Shown in pieces: positions 39,324-48,017 of a stretch of DNA of 64,000 bases. The stretch spans positions 1,612,001 to 1,676,000 of the forward strand of contig NZ_CP146091.1 in NCBI RefSeq assembly GCF_037023145.1. The letters are read 5' to 3'. Numbering within the stretch: position 1 is the stretch's first letter; the number at the start of each line of letters is the position of its first letter. The notes under the pieces are model-generated. The model saw only the letters and a list, made by a program, of their open reading frames with translations. It was not told where the DNA came from and searched no databases. Both the position numbers and the translations under genes were made by a program. This stretch comes from Ralstonia sp. RRA (GTDB lineage: Bacteria; Pseudomonadota; Gammaproteobacteria; Burkholderiales; Burkholderiaceae).

Positions 39324-40742
39324 CTACACAGATTCGTCGACCGGCGCGAGCGCCAGATAGACGCTGACAGTCAGCCCACCGCCATGTGTTTCCGACAGTG
39401 CAACGGTGCCACCATGCATGCGCGCAATCTCGCGCACAATGGCCAGGCCCAGGCCACTGCCGTCGTGGCCCTCCGATACAGCGCCACGATAGAACCGGCT
39501 GAAGACCGCATCGCGCTCGGGCACGGCAATGCCGGGGCCGTCATCTTCCACTTGCAGCACGGCCTGTTCGCCGAGCATGGCCATCGCCTGCCGTTTGACC
39601 CGCAGCGTGACCCGCGCGCCGTGGCCGGCATAGAGGATGGCGTTGTCAAGCAGGTTGCCGACCAGTTCTTGCAGCCACTGGGGCTCGCCGGCCACGGTCA
39701 CGGGTTCGTCGCCTTCAAAGCCGAGATCGACGCCGGATTTGCGTGCCACCGGTGCCAGTTCGAGCGCCACATCACCGGCCAGCGTGTCGAGGCGCAGCGG
39801 CTGGAGTTGCGGGGCGTAACCGCTGTCGGTTTCCAGACGCGAAAGCGACAGCAACTGCTGCACGCCACGCGCGGCCTGTCGCACGGTGCCGTGCAGCGGC
39901 TCAAGGTGGCGGCGGATGCGATCGCCGTCGGGCTCGCGTAGGGCGAGTTCCGATTGCGCCTGGATGACGGCCAGCGGCGTCTTCAATTGATGTGCCGCAT
40001 CGGCAAAGAAGCGCTTGCGGGCCTGCACCATGCGCAGCAGGCGCGCCACGTACTGGTTGATGGCCTCCACCAGCGGGGCGACTTCCGCAGGCAAGCCGTG
40101 CTGGTGCAGGGGGGCCAGTTCATCGGTGCCGCGGCCGGCCATGCTTTCGCTCAACTGCCGTAACGGCCGCAGCCCGCGCCGTACGCCCAGCCAGACAATG
40201 CCGACGGCCAGCACCACCAGCAGCACTTCCTGCTGCAGCGAGCCCGCCAGGATCTCGTGGGCCAACGCCTCACGCGGCTCCAGCGTTTCGCCCACCAGTA
40301 GCCACACCAACTGAATCTGCGAGGACTGCGCGTCGCGCACGGGTACCGCCTGGGCTGCTACGCGCACCTGCATATTGCGGAACGTGGTGTCGTAGAAAAC
40401 GGAGTGATACGGCGTGGGTTGCCGCCCACCGGGCAGAGGCAGTTCGTTGTAGCCGGTGAGCGTGTTGCCAGCGGTATCGGCAATCCGGTAGAAGATGCTG
40501 CTGCCGGTTTCCGACTCCAGAATTTCCAGCGCCAGATAGGGCAGGTCGATGCCGAAGCGCCCTTCGCGCAGGCGTACGCCTTCGTGCATGGCCTTGAGCG
40601 ATGCGCCCAGCGTGCGGTCAAACGCGGCGTGCGCGGCGTTCATGGCGCGCGCGTAGGTCAGCCAGGCATCCAGCGCGAGCAGCCCCAACAGCGGCAACAG
40701 CAGCCAGAGCGAGAGCTGCCGGCGTAGGCTCGGCTGGCTCAT
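39324..40742 (-). CDS. tctE: Sensor histidine kinase TctE
   Basis: A 472-residue inner-membrane kinase. Membrane segments lie at about 10-30 and 172-190 and enclose a periplasmic 2CSK_N-type sensor domain. A short HAMP-like linker leads to the dimerisation domain with His251 (FFADAAHQLKTPLAV), then the ATPase domain with LLDNAILYAG (N box), DDGPGI and GSGLGLAIV. The 2CSK_N plus kinase layout is that of TctE, which senses tricarboxylates in other proteobacteria. The start ATG 40742 overlaps the stop of the response-regulator gene (ATGA), so the two are coupled. No tctCBA transporter is nearby; a porin gene lies divergently instead. Confidence 0.85.
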   Translation of the reverse strand: MSQPSLRRQLSLWLLLPLLGLLALDAWLTYARAMNAAHAAFDRTLGASLKAMHEGVRLREGRFGIDLPYLALEILESETGSSIFYRIADTAGNTLTGYNELPLPGGRQPTPYHSVFYDTTFRNMQVRVAAQAVPVRDAQSSQIQLVWLLVGETLEPREALAHEILAGSLQQEVLLVVLAVGIVWLGVRRGLRPLRQLSESMAGRGTDELAPLHQHGLPAEVAPLVEAINQYVARLLRMVQARKRFFADAAHQLKTPLAVIQAQSELALREPDGDRIRRHLEPLHGTVRQAARGVQQLLSLSRLETDSGYAPQLQPLRLDTLAGDVALELAPVARKSGVDLGFEGDEPVTVAGEPQWLQELVGNLLDNAILYAGHGARVTLRVKRQAMAMLGEQAVLQVEDDGPGIAVPERDAVFSRFYRGAVSEGHDGSGLGLAIVREIARMHGGTVALSETHGGGLTVSVYLALAPVDESV

Positions 40743-41431
40743 GGGGCCGCATCTGCTGGCGCGCCCGGTGTGGCTTCCAGCAAATAGCCGAGTCCGCGCA
40801 GCATGACGATGGCCACGCCACTGCCGTCGAGCTTCTTGCGCAGGCGGTGCACATAGATCTCGATGGCATCGGCGTTGACCGATTCGTTGATGCTGAAGAT
40901 CTTTTCCGAGATGGCGGCTTTGTTGACGGCGCGGCCGTCGCGCAGCATCAGCACCTCCAGCACAGCGCGCTCGCGGCCGGTGAGGGCGAGCAGTTCGCCG
41001 TTGAGCGTGAAGGCCCCGCTGATGCCGTCGTAGTGCAGCGGGCCGCATTGCAACTGCGTGCTCTCGTGGCCGTGGCTGCGGCGGATCAATGCGCGGGCGC
41101 GCGCTTCCACTTCGGTCAGGTCGAACGGTTTCGCAAGGTAATCGTCAGCCCCGAGGTTCAGGCCGCGCACGCGTTCTTCCACGGCGCCGTGTGCGGTCAG
41201 GATCATCACCGGCAGGGGGTTCTTGCGGGCGCGCAGGCGGCGCAGCACTTCCAGCCCATCCAGGCGCGGCAGGCCGAGGTCGAGAATGGCCAGGGCGTAG
41301 TCCTGCGTGGTCAGCAGCAGATCAGCCGCGTGGCCGTCGTGCACGCAGTCAACCGTAAAGCCGGCCTGGCTGAGGGCTTCTTCCAGCGTACTGGCCAGCT
41401 TCAGGTTGTCTTCGACCAACAGGATGCGCAT
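40739..41431 (-). CDS. tctD: Response regulator TctD (OmpR family)
   Basis: A 230-residue OmpR/PhoB-type regulator. The receiver domain has the phospho-acceptor Asp51 (AILDLGLPRLDGLEV) and Lys in ADDYLAKPF. The C-terminal winged helix (about 130-220) has REVYVHRLRKKL-type recognition residues, here EIYVHRLRKKLDGSG, and LRGLGYLLE. It is the first gene of a two-gene operon with tctE and is divergent from a porin gene whose promoter carries a tandem repeat with an 11-bp period, the usual binding layout for this family. Confidence 0.9.
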   Translation of the reverse strand: MRILLVEDNLKLASTLEEALSQAGFTVDCVHDGHAADLLLTTQDYALAILDLGLPRLDGLEVLRRLRARKNPLPVMILTAHGAVEERVRGLNLGADDYLAKPFDLTEVEARARALIRRSHGHESTQLQCGPLHYDGISGAFTLNGELLALTGRERAVLEVLMLRDGRAVNKAAISEKIFSINESVNADAIEIYVHRLRKKLDGSGVAIVMLRGLGYLLEATPGAPADAAP

Positions 41432-41542
41432 ATCGGATTCTTCTTGCAGAGCCGCAGAGAAATACAGATATCCCTCCGCGTTTTGAAGCTAGGGGAAACC
41501 CCCGATTCTGCCTAGGTACACCCTCCCAATTTCCCGGCAATC

Positions 41543-41575
41543 GAAAGTGAACTGAAAGTGCGTCCCTCATACGAT
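41543..41575 (+). promoter_or_regulatory. Tandem 11-bp-spaced repeat and -10 box ahead of the porin gene
   Basis: GAAAGTG at 41543-41549 and again at 41554-41560 are exactly 11 bp apart, followed by TACGAT at 41570-41575 as a likely -10. The repeats cover the -35 position. OmpR/PhoB-family dimers bind such repeats and often replace a poor -35, so TctD, encoded divergently, is the natural candidate. Confidence 0.5.
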
Positions 41576-41638
41576 CCGTGCCGCCCAAGACCCCGTCACG
41601 GCGGCGCTTGCGGCAGGACAACGAATAAGGGAGACCTG

Positions 41639-42706
41639 ATGAAAATGACTTCGATGGCGCTGGCGGCAGTTGCATTCGCCACCGCCGGCTCTGCAGCCGC
41701 ACAATCCTCCAACGTGACCCTGTACGGGATCGTCGACTCGGGCGTCGAGTATGTGAACCACGCTGGCCAGAACGGTGGCAGCGTCACCCGTCTGGTGTCG
41801 GGCGGCAAGAATACGTCGCGCTGGGGCATGCGCGGCACGGAAGACCTGGGCGGCGGCTTGAAGGCCCTGTTCAACCTGGAAAGCGGCATCGCCGTCGACA
41901 CCGGCAAGCTGGACACCGACAACGTGCTGTTCGACCGCCGCGCCGTGGTGGGTCTGGCAGGTGGCTTTGGCCAAGTGGTGGCCGGTCGCACCTTCACGAC
42001 CACGTACGACTTCATGCTGCCGTATGACCCGATGGGCTACGCACCGAACTACTCGTGGGCCACGTCGTCCACCGCCACGGGCGGCCGCAAGGACGGTCTG
42101 TTCTCGCGCTCGTCGGATGCCATCCGCTATGACGGCACCTTCGGTGGCCTGAAGCTGGGCGCCACCGTTGGCTTTGGCGAGGCAGCAGGCAACTTCAAGC
42201 GCTCGTCCAAGTACGACCTGGGTGTCGGCTACAGCGTGGGCGGCTTCTCGGCTGCCGCCACGTGGGATCGCCAGAACGGCGCGGGCACGAGCGTGACGCC
42301 GGCTGACACGACGGACTACATCCAGGGCATCCACGCCGGTGCCAGCTACGACTTCGGTGCACTGAAGCTGTTCGCGGGCTACCGCAACTACAAGCGCGCG
42401 TTCACCACGACCGCCGCCACCCAGCGCAGCGACATGTATTGGGCCGGTGCCAGCTACGACTTCACGCCGGCGTTCACGCTGTACGGCGCGGTGTACAAGC
42501 AGAACATCAAGGGCGTGAACAACTCGGCGGATCCGATCCTGTTCTCGCTGCGTGGCCAGTACGCGCTGTCCAAGCGCACCACGGCGTATCTGTCGGCGGC
42601 CTACGCCAAGGCCCAGAACGGCCAGAACGTGAGCCTGTCGCGTGATGTGGTTGGCTACGGCAACAGCCAGATTGGTGTGACGGCGGGTCTGCAGCACCGC
42701 TTCTGA
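41639..42706 (+). CDS. Outer-membrane porin, Gram-negative porin family
   Basis: A 355-residue trimeric porin with signal peptide MKMTSMALAAVAFATAGSAAA cut near AAQSS. The body has SNVTLYGIVDSGVEYV, NTSRWGMRGTEDLGGGLKALFNLESGI and FDRRAVVGLAGGFGQVVAGR, and ends GLQHRF with the terminal Phe. GGGAG precedes ATG 41639. Together with its divergent position to tctDE, a role in uptake of the anions sensed by TctE is plausible; in Pseudomonas TctDE controls the porin OpdH, which is not in the same family. A terminator follows at 42734. Confidence 0.93.
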   Translation: MKMTSMALAAVAFATAGSAAAQSSNVTLYGIVDSGVEYVNHAGQNGGSVTRLVSGGKNTSRWGMRGTEDLGGGLKALFNLESGIAVDTGKLDTDNVLFDRRAVVGLAGGFGQVVAGRTFTTTYDFMLPYDPMGYAPNYSWATSSTATGGRKDGLFSRSSDAIRYDGTFGGLKLGATVGFGEAAGNFKRSSKYDLGVGYSVGGFSAAATWDRQNGAGTSVTPADTTDYIQGIHAGASYDFGALKLFAGYRNYKRAFTTTAATQRSDMYWAGASYDFTPAFTLYGAVYKQNIKGVNNSADPILFSLRGQYALSKRTTAYLSAAYAKAQNGQNVSLSRDVVGYGNSQIGVTAGLQHRF

Positions 42707-42733
42707 TCGTAGTTTCGGTCGCACCAAACAGGG

Positions 42734-42758
42734 CGGGCACCTTCGGGTGCCCGTTTTG
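42734..42758 (+). terminator. Intrinsic terminator after the porin gene
   Basis: Stem CGGGCACC/GGTGCCCG with a TTCG tetraloop, then TTTTGTT. Confidence 0.9.
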
Positions 42759-42779
42759 TTGGATTGAACCGATTCCCTT

Positions 42780-43895
42780 TCAAAAGGGTATCGAATCGCT
42801 GGTCGATTGCGCGCGTTTCAACATGCGCCTCAGATCCTTGATGTCGTCAAATGCGGCAAGGTCCTGCTCAAGGTTGCGAATCGTGTGGTGCAGGGCACCG
42901 ATGTTGGTGGCGAGGTTCTGCAGGGGCGCATCCGGAGATAGCGCCCCGGCCCGATGGTACCCGTAGGTGTGCCGGAACGTCGTCTCGACGCGGTGGATTT
43001 GTCGGTCGAGTTCGCGCACCTGGTCTTTCAGAATCTCGTTGTAGTGCGTCAGCCGCGCTTCGCTCAGGTGGTTGATTGAGCGCTGGTCGATGTGGTCGAG
43101 TTCAAGCTGTAACTCCAGCAGGTGCAACAGGTTGCCCTTGTCATAGGCCTCGTTGACGCGCTGCATGAGCCGAGTCTTCCGATCGCGTTCCTGTGGATCG
43201 GTCTCGCGGTCGGGGTGCAGGGCGCTGGCGAGCTTGCGATAGACCTCGCGAATGGACAGGGTGATCTGCGCCTGTTCCTCTTGCTCGCGTGCTTCCGCCG
43301 CAAGCTGTTTGGGGGATTTTTCCCGGGCAGCCCGGCGGGCTTCGCGCTTGCTTGCGAGTGCTGCCTTTTTCGCCGCCTGCTGCTCGATGTGCGCTCGGGC
43401 GCGTTTCAGCACGGTGTCCTGCGAATGCGCATCCGCGTCATCCCCCAGATCGACACCAAGCATCGCCTCCAGCCGCGATTTCATTTCCGCGGCTTGTGCT
43501 GAGGCTTCACGATCGAAGTCCGTTCCGCTGTACTTGTTGTAGATGGCCTTGAGGCTGGCTTCTTCATCGATCAAGTTGCCGGCCAGATCGACGATGAGGG
43601 CGGATATCTTGCGGCGCTCGGGCTTGGTGAGCCCATCGTGCTCGTAGGCCTGGTCAAGGCTGCGCACCATCCGGATTTGCAAATCGACGCGTGTTCGCTC
43701 AAGCGGCAAGAACTCGCCGGCATACCGGCCCTGAAACTGGATGGTGGCTGCCTCCCAGTCAGCTAGCCGCTTGCGCCGATTCTCGATCTGCTTGATCAGT
43801 GCGTTGAATGATTTCTGCCCTTTCGACAGCGTTGGCGCGTCTTGTTGGTTCTGATCGGGCGCAATGCTGATGGCCGGACGGCGTGCCTTGGTCAT
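42780..43895 (-). CDS. J-domain protein with internal HPD motif, otherwise unknown
   Basis: A 371-residue, highly charged cytoplasmic protein. A partial J domain lies at about residues 213-265 (VYRKLASALHPDRETDP... with HPD at 227-229, then LMQRVNEAYDKGNLLHLLELQ), covering helices II-III. The usual helix I is replaced by a long Lys/Arg/Ala/Glu-rich helix at 165-210. The N-terminal (25-150) and C-terminal (275-365) parts look helical and possibly coiled-coil. There is no Gly/Phe region and no zinc finger, so this is a class-III-type J protein. The HPD motif suggests it stimulates an Hsp70; the partner and client are unknown. It stands alone, convergent with the porin gene. Confidence 0.8.
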   Translation of the reverse strand: MTKARRPAISIAPDQNQQDAPTLSKGQKSFNALIKQIENRRKRLADWEAATIQFQGRYAGEFLPLERTRVDLQIRMVRSLDQAYEHDGLTKPERRKISALIVDLAGNLIDEEASLKAIYNKYSGTDFDREASAQAAEMKSRLEAMLGVDLGDDADAHSQDTVLKRARAHIEQQAAKKAALASKREARRAAREKSPKQLAAEAREQEEQAQITLSIREVYRKLASALHPDRETDPQERDRKTRLMQRVNEAYDKGNLLHLLELQLELDHIDQRSINHLSEARLTHYNEILKDQVRELDRQIHRVETTFRHTYGYHRAGALSPDAPLQNLATNIGALHHTIRNLEQDLAAFDDIKDLRRMLKRAQSTSDSIPF

Positions 43896-43974
43896 GGCAG
43901 GGTGTTCAAGAATGCGAAAGACATCACGGTTGACTGTGCATTGTAGGCAGGCGGCTTGGCGGCGACTCCATGGG

Positions 43975-44007
43975 TGAAAAGAAAACGGGCACCCGAAGGT
44001 GCCCGTT
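43975..44007 (-). terminator. Intrinsic terminator after the TrpXYZ-like ATPase gene
   Basis: A perfect 10-bp stem (43984-43993/43998-44007) with tetraloop CGAA on the plus strand. Read on the minus strand it is followed by TTCTTTTC, about 30 bp past the ATPase stop. Confidence 0.85.
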
Positions 44008-44038
44008 CTTCATGGTGCGTTGAAGCGTTACGCCGGCA

Positions 44039-44833
44039 TCAGCCCAGCAGCAGCGCGTCGTCGTCCACCTTGGCGCCGCGCGTTTCTTCGAACTTCTGCA
44101 GCAGGTGCGGCACATCCAGGCCTTTGCGCTCCTCGCCTTGCACGTCGAGGATCACGTTGCCCTGGTGCAGCATCACCGTGCGGTCGCCGTAGTCGAGCGC
44201 CTGGCGCATGGAGTGCGTCACCATCATCGTCGTCAGCTTGGACTCCGAGACGATCTTGGCGGTCAGCTCCAGCACGAAGGCAGCCGTTTTCGGGTCCAGC
44301 GCGGCGGTGTGCTCATCCAGCAGCAGGATGCGCGACGGCTGCAGCGAGGCCATCAGCAGGCTCACGGCCTGGCGCTGGCCGCCGGAGAGCAGACCGATGC
44401 GATCGGTCAGGCGGTTCTCCAGCCCGAGGTCCAGCCGGCGCAGTTGCTCGCGGAAGATCTCGCGCCACTTGCGGTTGGTCGCGAACTTGAAGCCGCGACG
44501 CTGCCCGCGGCACATGGCCAGCGACATGTTCTCTTCGATGGTCAGGTTCTCGCAGGTGCCGGCCATCGGGTCCTGGAACACGCGGGCGACCTTGTCGGCA
44601 CGTTGCCATGCGGTCTTGCGGGTAACGTCTTCACCGTTGATGGTGATGCTGCCCGAATCGACCAACTGGTCGCCGCTGATGGAGTTCAGGAACGTCGACT
44701 TGCCAGCGCCGTTCGAGCCGATCACGGCCACGAACTGGCCCGTGGGAATCTCCAGTGACAGGCCGCGCAGTGCGCGCGTTTCGATGGGGGTGCCGGGGTT
44801 GAAGGTGAGGGTGAGGTTTTGTGCGCTCAGCAT
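44039..44833 (-). CDS. ABC transporter ATP-binding protein (TrpXYZ-like system)
   Basis: A 264-residue ATPase. Walker A is GSNGAGKST near residue 43, the Q-loop segment is VFQDPMAGTCENLTIEENMSLAM, the signature is LSGGQRQAVSLLMASL, and Walker B is ILLLDEHTAALD. The start codon lies one base past the stop of the permease gene. Third gene of the set SBP-permease-ATPase on the minus strand. The family occurs with PF04392-type binding proteins, some of which move aromatic amino acids in Gram-positives; the substrate here is unknown. Confidence 0.88.
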   Translation of the reverse strand: MLSAQNLTLTFNPGTPIETRALRGLSLEIPTGQFVAVIGSNGAGKSTFLNSISGDQLVDSGSITINGEDVTRKTAWQRADKVARVFQDPMAGTCENLTIEENMSLAMCRGQRRGFKFATNRKWREIFREQLRRLDLGLENRLTDRIGLLSGGQRQAVSLLMASLQPSRILLLDEHTAALDPKTAAFVLELTAKIVSESKLTTMMVTHSMRQALDYGDRTVMLHQGNVILDVQGEERKGLDVPHLLQKFEETRGAKVDDDALLLG

Positions 44834-44834
44834 G

Positions 44835-45743
44835 TCAGTTCCCCTTGGTTGCAGTCTTGGCGAACTTGCCGAACACCTTGCGGCGCACACCCGGCAGCAC
44901 GAGCGCGATCACCACCAGCGCGGCGGTCACCATGTTCAGATCCTGCGCCTGCAGGCCGATGAAATCGCTGTTGAGCGCCAGGGCGATGAAAAAGCGATAC
45001 AAGATCGCGCCCACCACCACGGCCAGCGTGGTCAGCACCAGGCGGCGTGCCGGCAGCACGGTCTCGCCGATGATGACGGCAGCCAGGCCGATGACGATGG
45101 TGCCGATACCCATCGACACGTCAGCGCCGCCTTGCGTTTGCGCGTAAAGCGCACCAGCAAGGGCGACCAGCGCGTTGGACAGCGCCATGCCGGCCAGCGT
45201 GGCGCGGCCGGTAGCCACGCCTTGGGCGCGCGCCATGCGCGGGTTGGCGCCGGTGGCACGCAACGACAGGCCAATCTGCGTGGAGAAGAACCAGTCCACC
45301 AGCAGCTTGACGATCACCACGACCACACCCAGCAGCACCGGGCGGAAGACGTAGTCAGGCATCCATTCCGGCTGCAGCAGCGAGAACACCGTCGGCTCAG
45401 AGATGAGCGGTACGTTCGGCTTGCCCATGATGCGCAGGTTGACCGAGTACAGCGCGATCATCATCAGGATACTGGCGAGCAGATCCATGATTTTCAGGCG
45501 CACGTTGAGCCAGCCCGTGACGAAGCCCGCGAAGGCACCGGCCAGCGTGCCGCACAGGGTCGACACGAACGGATCGTGTCCGCCGGCGATGAGCGTGGCC
45601 GCCACCGCGCCGCCCATGGGGAAGCTGCCGTCGACAGTGAGGTCAGGGAAGTTGAGGATGCGGAAGGAGATCAGCACCCCGAGCGCCACGAGACTGAAGA
45701 TCAGACCGATCTCCAGGGCGCCGAGCAATGAAAACAGTGACAT
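44835..45743 (-). CDS. ABC transporter permease (TrpXYZ-like system)
   Basis: A 302-residue membrane protein of the LivH/RbsC-like (BPD_transp_2) class with about nine membrane segments, starting MSLFSLLGALEIGLIFSLVALGVLISFRILNFPDLTVDGSFPMGGAVAA. The cytoplasmic coupling segment is around LSLRATGANPRMARAQGVATGRATLAGMALSNALVALAGALYAQ. The frame extends 14 codons upstream, but ATG 45743 gives the normal N-terminus; no strong ribosome site is seen. The binding-protein gene lies 176 bp upstream on the same strand. Confidence 0.88.
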   Translation of the reverse strand: MSLFSLLGALEIGLIFSLVALGVLISFRILNFPDLTVDGSFPMGGAVAATLIAGGHDPFVSTLCGTLAGAFAGFVTGWLNVRLKIMDLLASILMMIALYSVNLRIMGKPNVPLISEPTVFSLLQPEWMPDYVFRPVLLGVVVVIVKLLVDWFFSTQIGLSLRATGANPRMARAQGVATGRATLAGMALSNALVALAGALYAQTQGGADVSMGIGTIVIGLAAVIIGETVLPARRLVLTTLAVVVGAILYRFFIALALNSDFIGLQAQDLNMVTAALVVIALVLPGVRRKVFGKFAKTATKGN

Positions 45744-45919
45744 GACAGAGTAAAGCGCGGTGGTTGGGCACCGGCCTGTGTGCAATGAACGGGGACGCTT
45801 GTGGGTAGGAGCGTAAGCGCCCGGCCATTATGCGGCGGATAGCCACGTTGGGGCTCGGGCAGCCAGACCCGCGCCGGGCCGGCTCCGGTTGTGCGGAGGC
45901 CGACCTGGCGCCTTGCGAG

Positions 45920-46900
45920 TTACTTGATGACTTCCTTGGCGTCCTTCAGCAGGTCTGCCGACAGGGTCACGCCTTGCTTCTTGGCGGCGCCTTCGTTCAC
46001 GAACAGTTCCAGATCGGTGCTGCCGGCCGAAGCGATCGCGCCCGGCTTCTCACCCTTCAGGATGCGGGCGACGACCTTGCCGGTCTGCTGGCCGAGCTTG
46101 TAGTAGTTGATGCCCAGTGCAGCGATGGCACCGCGCTTCACGCTGTCCGTATCGCCAGCCACCAGCGGGATCTTCGCTTCGTTGGCCACCTTCACCAGCG
46201 ACTCATACGCCGACACCACGTTGTTGTCGGTGTTCGTGTAGATCACGTCGACCTTGCCGATCAGGTTTTTGGCGGACGGAGCGATGTCCACGGTGCGCGG
46301 AGCAGCCGATTCCACCAGCGTCATGCCTTGGGCCGACAGCAGCTTCTTCAGTTCGTTGACGACCACCACCGAGTTGGCTTCACCCGGGTTGTAGACCATG
46401 CCCACGCGCTTGGCATTCGGCACCACGCGCTTGATCAGAGCGATCTGCTTGTCCAGTGGCAGCTTGTCCGACACACCGGTCACGTTGGTGCCGGTCGGCT
46501 CCCAGCTCTTGACCAGTTGCGCGGCAACCGGGTCCGTCACGCCGGAATACACCACCGGGATGGTCTTCGTGGCAGCCACAACAGCCTGCGCCGACGGCGT
46601 GGCGATGGCGACGATGGCATCCGGCTTGTCACCGATGAACTTGCGGGCGATCTGCGCGGCGGTAGCGGTGCTGCCTTGGGCGCTCTGGTATTCCCACTTC
46701 AGGTTCTTGCCGGCGTCGAAGCCTTCGGCCTTCAGCTGTTCCTTGGCGCCGTCGCGGATGGCATCGAGTGCCGGGTGCTCAACGATCGCCAACACTTCGA
46801 CCGACTTGGTGGCCTGGGCCAGTGCCGGCGTGGCTTGCAGAAGCGCCATCGGAATGGCGGCAAGCGCTGCAAGGCGAACGGCATTCTTGAAGCTGGACAT
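45920..46900 (-). CDS. ABC transporter substrate-binding protein (PF04392 type)
   Basis: A 326-residue secreted protein with signal peptide to QATPALAQA. The mature part has the two-lobe pattern of the ABC_sub_bind family (VEVLAIVEHPALDAIRDGAKEQLKAEGF, DAIVAIATPSAQAVVAATKTIPVVYSGVTDPVAAQLV, VYTNTDNNVVSAYESLVKVANEAKIPLVAGD-type block). AGGAGA lies just before ATG 46900. First gene of the three-gene unit. In Gram-positive bacteria relatives (TrpX) bind tryptophan; in proteobacteria the ligand is generally unknown. Confidence 0.87.
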   Translation of the reverse strand: MSSFKNAVRLAALAAIPMALLQATPALAQATKSVEVLAIVEHPALDAIRDGAKEQLKAEGFDAGKNLKWEYQSAQGSTATAAQIARKFIGDKPDAIVAIATPSAQAVVAATKTIPVVYSGVTDPVAAQLVKSWEPTGTNVTGVSDKLPLDKQIALIKRVVPNAKRVGMVYNPGEANSVVVVNELKKLLSAQGMTLVESAAPRTVDIAPSAKNLIGKVDVIYTNTDNNVVSAYESLVKVANEAKIPLVAGDTDSVKRGAIAALGINYYKLGQQTGKVVARILKGEKPGAIASAGSTDLELFVNEGAAKKQGVTLSADLLKDAKEVIK

Positions 46901-47147
46901 ACGGATCTCCTGTTTCCCTTTTGGGTGGTTTCGCTCTGACAACGGGCGGGATGAGCCCGCGCTGGCGTGGTTGGTTTTCAGACGTTCTTGAGCGCACCGA
47001 AGCAGTGCAAAGCTGGCGCACGTGGGCGCACATTATGAGACAAATCTCACCGCTTTTCAGCAAACACTTCAGAAGCGTTTTGGGGCATACCTGATTGACT
47101 GGGCAAGGGTTTCGGGTTGCGCGCTATCTATCGGCGGCCCAAAAATC

Positions 47148-47173
47148 AAAAAGGGGCACGAGGCCCCTTTTTT
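47148..47173. terminator. Terminator between the parvulin gene and the ABC unit
   Basis: A 10-bp stem, AAAAAGGGGC/GCCCCTTTTT with loop ACGAG, flanked by T or A runs on both sides. It is 24 bp past the parvulin stop on the minus strand, which it most likely serves. Confidence 0.85.
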
Positions 47174-47196
47174 GACGGCCCCGTGCGGGGCGCTGG

Positions 47197-47994
47197 TTAC
47201 TGGATCTTCGCCTTTTCGCGCAGATCCTTCAGCATTGCCTGGAACTTGCTGCGTTGCCAGTTCTGGTCGCCCATCATCATTTCGAGCAGTTGCGGCTTGA
47301 CCTCTTCGTACGACGGGATCTTCGCGTCGCGCGTGTCGTCCAGGCGGATCACGTGCCAGCCGAATTGCGACTTGACTGGCGTCTGGGTGATCTCACCCTT
47401 CTTCAGGCCCGTGAGCGCTGCCGAGAACTCCGGCACGTAGGTGCCCGGATTGGCCCAGTCCAGATCGCCGCCGTTGGCGCCCGATCCCTTGTCCTTCGAC
47501 TGTGCCTTGGCGATGGCTTCAAAATTGCCGCCGGCCTTGAGCTTGGCGATGATCGCCTTGGCGTCGGCTTCCTTGTCCACCAGGATGTGGTGGGCGTGGT
47601 ATTCCTTGCCGTTGCCGAACTGCGCCTTGATCTTGTCGTACTGCTTGTGCAGTTCGTCTTCGGTGGCGGGGCTGTTCTTGACGTAGTCTTCAAACTCGGC
47701 GGCAACCAGCACGTTCAGGCGGGATGCAGCGAGCTGTTCCTGCACGTCATCGCGCTCCAGCAGACCACGCTTGGCGGCGTCCTGCTCAATCAGTTCGCGG
47801 TCGATCAGCATCTCGCGGGCTTTGCCGCGCAGCTCCGGCGATTCGGGCTGACCCGACTTCTTGATCAGCGCGTCCACCTTGGCGCTCGGGATGGCTTTGC
47901 CGTTGACCACGGCAGCGTTCTGGGCCAGGGCAGGTGCGACGGTCGCAGCAAGGGCAACAGCCAGCAGGCTGGCGGTAAGGCTGGAAATCTTCAT
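47197..47994 (-). CDS. Periplasmic parvulin-type peptidyl-prolyl isomerase
   Basis: A 265-residue secreted PPIase. The signal peptide MKISSLTASLLAVALAATVAPALA precedes a short SurA-N-like helical region and a parvulin domain at about 130-220 (EYHAHHILVDKEADAKAIIAKL...GSGANGGDLDWANPGTYVPEF...KSQFGWHVIRLDD). A C-terminal helix follows. Related to PrsA/Cbf2-type enzymes. The frame is open 28 codons upstream through the bolA-parvulin gap, but ATG 47994 begins the signal peptide. It is the last gene of a minus-strand series after the BolA gene, 23 bp away. Confidence 0.92.
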   Translation of the reverse strand: MKISSLTASLLAVALAATVAPALAQNAAVVNGKAIPSAKVDALIKKSGQPESPELRGKAREMLIDRELIEQDAAKRGLLERDDVQEQLAASRLNVLVAAEFEDYVKNSPATEDELHKQYDKIKAQFGNGKEYHAHHILVDKEADAKAIIAKLKAGGNFEAIAKAQSKDKGSGANGGDLDWANPGTYVPEFSAALTGLKKGEITQTPVKSQFGWHVIRLDDTRDAKIPSYEEVKPQLLEMMMGDQNWQRSKFQAMLKDLREKAKIQ

Positions 47995-48017
47995 GGGATT
48001 GCGTTCGAGGGAAGGAC

